Shown in pieces: positions 13,111-16,534 of a stretch of DNA of 16,534 nt. Every line of letters begins with the position of its first letter. Positions within the stretch are counted from its first letter, which is position 1. Made by a program: the position numbers and the translations under genes. Source of the stretch: Rhodospirillaceae bacterium UBA4468 (lineage in GTDB: Bacteria > Pseudomonadota > Alphaproteobacteria > Rhodospirillales > Casp-alpha2); assembly GCA_002389385.1 (NCBI GenBank), contig DGOK01000007.1:24871-41404 (forward strand), in the 5' to 3' direction. Below the pieces are notes generated by a model. It searched no databases, had not been told where the DNA came from, and saw nothing but the letters and a program-made list of their open reading frames with translations.

Positions 13111-13321
13111 ATTTAGTGCCTATTTTACAAATTCGCAATAGATAAAGCAGGTGTCAGTCTGTGCTGAAATGATACCTATTATTTGTGCAATCAGATAAAC
13201 GTAAGACGCCGAATATCAAAAACCACATATCAGCAACCTATGTACTCTCTGTTTGACCGCTTATTTCATTTCGATATCGTAACATTAAGCGTTGCAGATA
13301 CTATTTTCTAAGACGTCTACG
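13111..13321. other. AT-rich spacer between the aminopeptidase and MarR-type genes
   Basis: With the dyad before it, this spacer is about 240 bases and has no credible gene on either strand. It is richer in A and T than its neighbours and has only short symmetries (AGACGTCT near 13310 and CATA/TATG). I see no hairpin with a T-run that would end the aminopeptidase transcript. It probably holds the promoter of the MarR-type gene. Confidence 0.5.
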
Positions 13322-14707
13322 CTAAATTTTGCCAAACCGTGTTGCCAAAGCACCAACAAATGCCCGCATGCCCATGGCTTCACCACCTTCGGGCTGACCC
13401 GGTTTCGACGATATATTCCAGGCCATGATATCCGTATGTGCCCAGGCCGCATCAGCTGGCGCGAATCTTTCCAGGAAGAGCGCTGCAGTAATGGCACCTG
13501 CATACCCTCCATCTGGTGAGTTCGTGATGTCTGCCACCTTGCCTTCGATCATTTTTCGATATCCCGGCCATAGCGGCATCCGCCACAGCGGATCGTTAGC
13601 GTTCTGACCCGCTACCAAAATTTCATCGGCAAACGTATCGTTGTTGCAGAACAGGGCTGGTAGTTCAGTCCCCAATGCAACACGTGCGGCACCTGTCAGG
13701 GTCGCACAATCTATAACGACTTCGGGGTTCGCCTCGCCAGCACGTGTCAATGCATCAGCTAAAATGACCCGTCCTTCTGCGTCTGTATTGCCAATTTCAA
13801 CCGTGATGCCTGCACGTGTCGCAACAACATCACCCGGGCGCATGGCATTGCCAGCAATCGCATTTTCAACAGCTGGAATAAGAACTTTCAAATGTACCTT
13901 AAGCCCCATTGCCATCACGCAATGTGCGATGCCCAGGACATGCGCTGAACCGCCCATATCCTTCTTCATCAGCTTCATGCCAGCTGCGGATTTAATATCG
14001 AGTCCGCCGCTGTCGAAACAAACACCTTTACCAACCAATGCCACCGTTGGCAGATCAGGGCTACCCCACGATATTTCAATCAGTCTGGGTGCATCTTCAG
14101 CAGCGCGACCGACCGCGTGGATGGCTGGGTAATTATTTGTCAGCAGATCATCGCCGACAGTTTCTTTAAACGTCGCGCCAAATTGATCTGCGACCGCTTT
14201 TGCTGCTGCAGAAAGAGCCGTTGGCCCCAATTCATTTGGTGGCGCATTGATGAGATCGCGCACAAGGGCCGTTGCATCCGCGAACGCCTGGACTATTGAC
14301 GCGTCTGTGCCATCAGGTGTCACCAAACGGGCTTTTATAGACGCCTCAGCGGCACCCTTGAACTTTGAATAGGCATAGCAGCCAAGTAACCAGCCTAGAG
14401 CACAGGCATCCCGCTGATCCTGAGCACACGTCACTTCAAGCGCATATGTTCCTTCAGGCAGCGATTTTGGTAACCCTGCAACATCCCAAAGAGAAATCGG
14501 CGCAGAAACACCTAAAACGACACATGCAATGCGTCCATCAGGACCGGGCACAACGATAGATTCGCCTGGTTTCGCCTTAAAATCATGCGTCTTGAGCCAA
14601 TTATTTGCGCTATCGTCTGCGCCTGCACACCAATCTTTTAAATCTTCGCTCTGCATAAGATAAATAGGGACAGCGTTTTCATTTTTAGAAACCAGGACGT
14701 CTTTCAC
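13322..14707 (-). CDS. leucyl aminopeptidase family protein (M17)
   Basis: A 461-residue cytosolic di-metal aminopeptidase. Metal ligands and catalytic residues keep the spacing of E. coli PepA: Lys227 and Asp232 in VGKGVCFDSGG, Lys239 in LDIKSAAG, Asp250 in KKDMGG, and Asp309, Glu311 and Arg313 in NTDAEGRV. The poorly conserved N-terminal domain spans about 1-150; INAPPNELGP opens the catalytic domain. It removes N-terminal residues from peptides in protein turnover. The start is GTG 14705-14707, fixed by AAAGGAG at 6 bases. It is shorter than PepA (503 residues), nearer to the PepB-like M17 group of alphaproteobacteria, where such a gene often precedes an NlpC/P60 gene; here a MarR-type gene follows instead. 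It is divergent from the GST gene across 93 bases. Confidence 0.93.
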   Translation of the reverse strand: MKDVLVSKNENAVPIYLMQSEDLKDWCAGADDSANNWLKTHDFKAKPGESIVVPGPDGRIACVVLGVSAPISLWDVAGLPKSLPEGTYALEVTCAQDQRDACALGWLLGCYAYSKFKGAAEASIKARLVTPDGTDASIVQAFADATALVRDLINAPPNELGPTALSAAAKAVADQFGATFKETVGDDLLTNNYPAIHAVGRAAEDAPRLIEISWGSPDLPTVALVGKGVCFDSGGLDIKSAAGMKLMKKDMGGSAHVLGIAHCVMAMGLKVHLKVLIPAVENAIAGNAMRPGDVVATRAGITVEIGNTDAEGRVILADALTRAGEANPEVVIDCATLTGAARVALGTELPALFCNNDTFADEILVAGQNANDPLWRMPLWPGYRKMIEGKVADITNSPDGGYAGAITAALFLERFAPADAAWAHTDIMAWNISSKPGQPEGGEAMGMRAFVGALATRFGKI

Positions 14708-14800
14708 GAGTTGCTCCTTTATTTTAATCAGGTATCAATCTTACTTGGCGAAGCAGAAACGAAAACCCTAAATTCCTTAAAATATTTGAAGGACTAAATT

Positions 14801-15451
14801 ATGAGCGATCCTATCGCATTGGTTATTGGTAATCGGAACTATTCTTCATGGTCGGTGCGTGCATGGCTTGCCATGAAGCATTCTGGCCTCGCATTCGAAG
14901 AAATTTTTATCCCACTCGATTTACCAGACACCAAAGCCGCCATCGCCAAACATTCGCCAAGCGGGCTCGTACCTGTTCTCAAAGTCGGCGACAACATTGT
15001 TTGGGAAAGCATGGCGATCATCGAAACTCTGGCTGAATTGGCCCCTGATATGAAGTTCTGGCCTGAAGATTTTGCAGCGCGCGCGATGGCAAAATCTGTC
15101 AGTGCGCAGATGCATGCGGGCTTTTTCCGATTGCGCCGGGATATGCCAATGGATTTGCGCAACAATTTACCAGGCCAAAACCACACTGAAGGTGCCCTTG
15201 GGGATGCGGCAAAGATAACCGCGCTTTGGACAGCATGCCTGGAACGCTTTGGTGGCACAGGGCCGTATCTATTCGGCGATTGGTCAGCCGCAGACATGAT
15301 GTATGCCCCGGTTGTTGGACGACTTCGTACCTTCGGTGTGCCCACAAACGATATATGCGAAAACTATATGGACGCCGTATTAGCCCATCCCGATATGGCC
15401 GCATGGATGGTCGGCGCAAAGGCCGAGCCTTATGTCATCGGCAATCCATAA
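14801..15451 (+). CDS. glutathione S-transferase family protein
   Basis: A 216-residue cytosolic GST. The thioredoxin-like N-terminal domain begins IALVIGNRNYSSWSVRAWLA, where the serines at 15-18 probably activate glutathione. The cis-proline is Pro58 in PSGLVPVL, and Glu69-Ser70 (VWESMAII) bind the glutamyl part of glutathione. The all-helical C-terminal domain starts near 88 and includes FGDWSAADMMYAPVVGRLRTF, the usual N-cap region of helix 6. ATG 14801 has AAGGA 8 bases upstream. It stands alone between the divergent aminopeptidase and the next unknown gene. Substrate is unknown; members of this group are poorly characterised. Confidence 0.9.
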   Translation: MSDPIALVIGNRNYSSWSVRAWLAMKHSGLAFEEIFIPLDLPDTKAAIAKHSPSGLVPVLKVGDNIVWESMAIIETLAELAPDMKFWPEDFAARAMAKSVSAQMHAGFFRLRRDMPMDLRNNLPGQNHTEGALGDAAKITALWTACLERFGGTGPYLFGDWSAADMMYAPVVGRLRTFGVPTNDICENYMDAVLAHPDMAAWMVGAKAEPYVIGNP

Positions 15452-15531
15452 ATCATATGCATTGATCACTGGACCGTGTATTGAAATCAAGACGTCGCTC
15501 ATCGACAATGACGTCCTTGAAGGGAATTTAA

Positions 15532-15915
15532 ATGTTTAAGAAACTTATGTCTTATATCGGGCTTGGCGGCCCAGAATATGACGCAAAAATTCTAATCCGA
15601 GACGCTAAGGCGATGGTGGAGATGATCCATGGGCAACATGGCGCTGCATCTTTACGAAAGATTGCTGCGGAAACGCGATCCCGAATCGACGAAGTCCATG
15701 AACGCGGTCTGAACGATATTCAGTTTTATGGCCGTGGTATTGAATCACTTACGGAAGTAAACCGTGCCGCGCGGACGCGCCGAGATAATATCGCCTGGTC
15801 CGGCGTCACATTGGCGATTATCTATATTAAGGCGGAAATGATGGGAGATATGGGGACGCAAGCCAAAAAAACCGTTGAAGGTTTCATGCAACAATGGTCT
15901 CACGCAACCGAGTAA
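15532..15915 (+). CDS. unrecognised 127-residue protein
   Basis: I do not recognise this protein. ATG 15532 follows AAGGG at 7 bases, a good ribosome-binding site, and the frame is closed by TAA at 15913. The N-terminus MFKKLMSYIGLGGPEYDAKI is moderately hydrophobic but is not a signal peptide. Residues about 20-80 are charged and probably helical (KILIRDAKAMVEMIHGQHG, then SLRKIAAETRSRIDEVHERG). About 88-105 is a milder apolar stretch (IAWSGVTLAIIYIKAEMMG), too short and polar for a confident membrane span. It lies 80 bases after the GST gene and converges with a small membrane protein. A cytoplasmic helical protein is the most that can be said. Confidence 0.65.
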   Translation: MFKKLMSYIGLGGPEYDAKILIRDAKAMVEMIHGQHGAASLRKIAAETRSRIDEVHERGLNDIQFYGRGIESLTEVNRAARTRRDNIAWSGVTLAIIYIKAEMMGDMGTQAKKTVEGFMQQWSHATE

Positions 15916-15956
15916 GGCATTGGAAACATGTGATTTTTTGGCTGTACAAAAGAGAG

Positions 15957-16151
15957 TTATTTAACGGGAGATGCCTGCGGGGCGGCAAGTGACGTATCTG
16001 ATGCGCTCACAAGCCCATTTTGAGCCGTCGCGAAGAAAACGACCGTTATGGCTAAGAATAAAACTGCAACACCAATTCGAAGCATCCCGCCAAGTCGATC
16101 CCAAGGACCAGTTTCGGCATATGCGCGTTGATTATCTGCGGTCTCGGTCAT
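15957..16151 (-). CDS. small single-span membrane protein, unknown function
   Basis: A 64-residue protein with a polar N-terminus (MTETADNQRAYAETGPWDRL), one hydrophobic helix at about 27-47 (MLRIGVAVLFLAITVVFFAT) and a short Ser/Ala/Pro-rich tail. I chose ATG 16149-16151 because GGAG lies 6 bases before it; an ATG at 16163 in frame would place that ribosome-binding site inside the coding region. Neither end shows a catalytic or binding motif. It converges with the unknown gene ending at 15915. I cannot assign a family. Confidence 0.55.
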   Translation of the reverse strand: MTETADNQRAYAETGPWDRLGGMLRIGVAVLFLAITVVFFATAQNGLVSASDTSLAAPQASPVK

Positions 16152-16222
16152 GGCGTGCTCCATTGTGTAACGTCTAGATTTCTATTCAACACCGCCATTA
16201 AGGCCAAAAAAGGGCAAAGGAA

Positions 16223-16259
16223 AGGTTAATTCTGTAACAATAGGTTGCAGAATTAACTT
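16223..16259. repeat. strong inverted repeat upstream of the small membrane protein gene
   Basis: GTTAATTCTG (16225-16234) and CAGAATTAAC (16248-16257) are perfect 10-base inverted arms. The inner TAAC/GTTG pairs extend the stem to 14 base pairs with one G-U, around a loop of AATAG; G16224-T16258 and A16223-T16259 extend it outward. It is AT-rich and has no T-run, so it is a poor intrinsic terminator. It lies between the YHS remnant and the membrane protein gene, some 70 bases before the latter's start, where an operator would be expected. Confidence 0.6.
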
Positions 16260-16319
16260 AACAGTACGGCTAAAGAGCTGTTGTGATTTCTATTTTGCAA
16301 GATCAGCGCGGAGACTGGG

Positions 16320-16490
16320 CTAATTTGCATCACCCTTAACAATGTTACCGAATGTATTTTGCTGCCAGCGTGCACGCACACTTTTCGAATAATTCAGGTA
16401 AAGCTTCCCGTCGACAATGCTCCACGCATCAGGGTCTGTTGAGGCCGTGTAACCTTGCGAAACAGCATAAGCACTGTTTGACGTCAGCGC
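16320..16490 (-). pseudogene. C-terminal remnant of a YHS-domain protein
   Basis: On the minus strand, 56 codons run open from 16490 to TAG at 16320-16322 and read SAYAVSQGYTAS, then TDPDAWSIVDGKLYLNYSKS, then a tail ending VKGDAN. From memory this is the C-terminal end of the small secreted YHS-domain proteins (about 150 residues), where a CAYAVS phrase precedes a TDP-AW--VDGKLYLNY block. Directly upstream in frame is TAG (16491-16493), there is no start codon, and the N-terminal two thirds is not found in any frame up to the window edge. At the usual Cys of CAYAVS there is Ser. It appears to be a decayed gene fragment; a frameshift joining it to sequence beyond 16534 remains possible. Confidence 0.55.
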
Positions 16491-16534
16491 CTATGGAACA
16501 GATTAGCGTGATTGTAGATATGTCGTTACTCGCG

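Noticed and set aside
13641..14132. 163-codon plus-strand frame inside the aminopeptidase gene
   Set aside because: It is antisense to the catalytic core of the M17 peptidase; no ribosome-binding site or domain.
14839..15345. 168-codon minus-strand frame inside the GST gene
   Set aside because: Shadow of a clear GST reading frame; its composition has no protein-family signal.
1..16534. CRISPR arrays, insertion sequences, phage or toxin-antitoxin genes
   Set aside because: No regularly spaced repeats, transposase or integrase motifs, or paired small toxin/antitoxin frames were found on either strand.

Overview
The window looks like a chromosomal stretch of an alphaproteobacterium of moderate GC. 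The evidence is the gene order rnd, kdsD, lptC, lptA, lptB, rpoN, hpf, ptsN on the minus strand, the short HRDC-less RNase D, the complex I NDUFA9-like SDR protein, and the style of the small Hsp20. Genus cannot be told from the sequence. There is no phage, transposon, CRISPR array or defence island; this is mostly core housekeeping DNA.

Layout. Positions 1-1532 (+) hold the C-terminal three quarters of an oligopeptidase B. Positions 1542-3666 (-) hold a possible aldolase of the D-threonine/3-hydroxy-D-aspartate type, a SlyX protein directly behind it, and then an unrecognised protein with flagellin-like sequence. A small heat-shock protein follows on the plus strand (3878-4321), behind a leader that can fold over its ribosome-binding sites. 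Positions 4360-11501 (-) are the main cluster: tRNA-Leu(CAG), RNase D, KdsD, LptC, LptA, LptB, RpoN, a 22-codon leader ORF, HPF and PtsN. Next come the NDUFA9-like protein (+), a short MarR-type regulator (-), an M17 leucyl aminopeptidase (-), a GST (+), an unknown 127-aa protein (+) and a 64-aa single-span membrane protein (-). The last 380 bases hold a strong inverted repeat and what appears to be the C-terminal remnant of a YHS-domain protein with an in-frame stop and no start.

How the genes work together. KdsD makes arabinose 5-phosphate for Kdo. LptC, LptA and LptB are parts of the lipopolysaccharide export bridge. RpoN, HPF and PtsN (EIIA-Ntr) form the familiar nitrogen/stationary-phase regulatory trio that sits beside lpt genes in proteobacteria.

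I see no convincing new multi-gene system. The most interesting points are regulatory: the leader ORF abutting hpf, the possible RNA thermometer and operator in front of hsp20, the tRNA-Leu/RNase D tandem, and the hairpin plus YHS remnant at the right edge.
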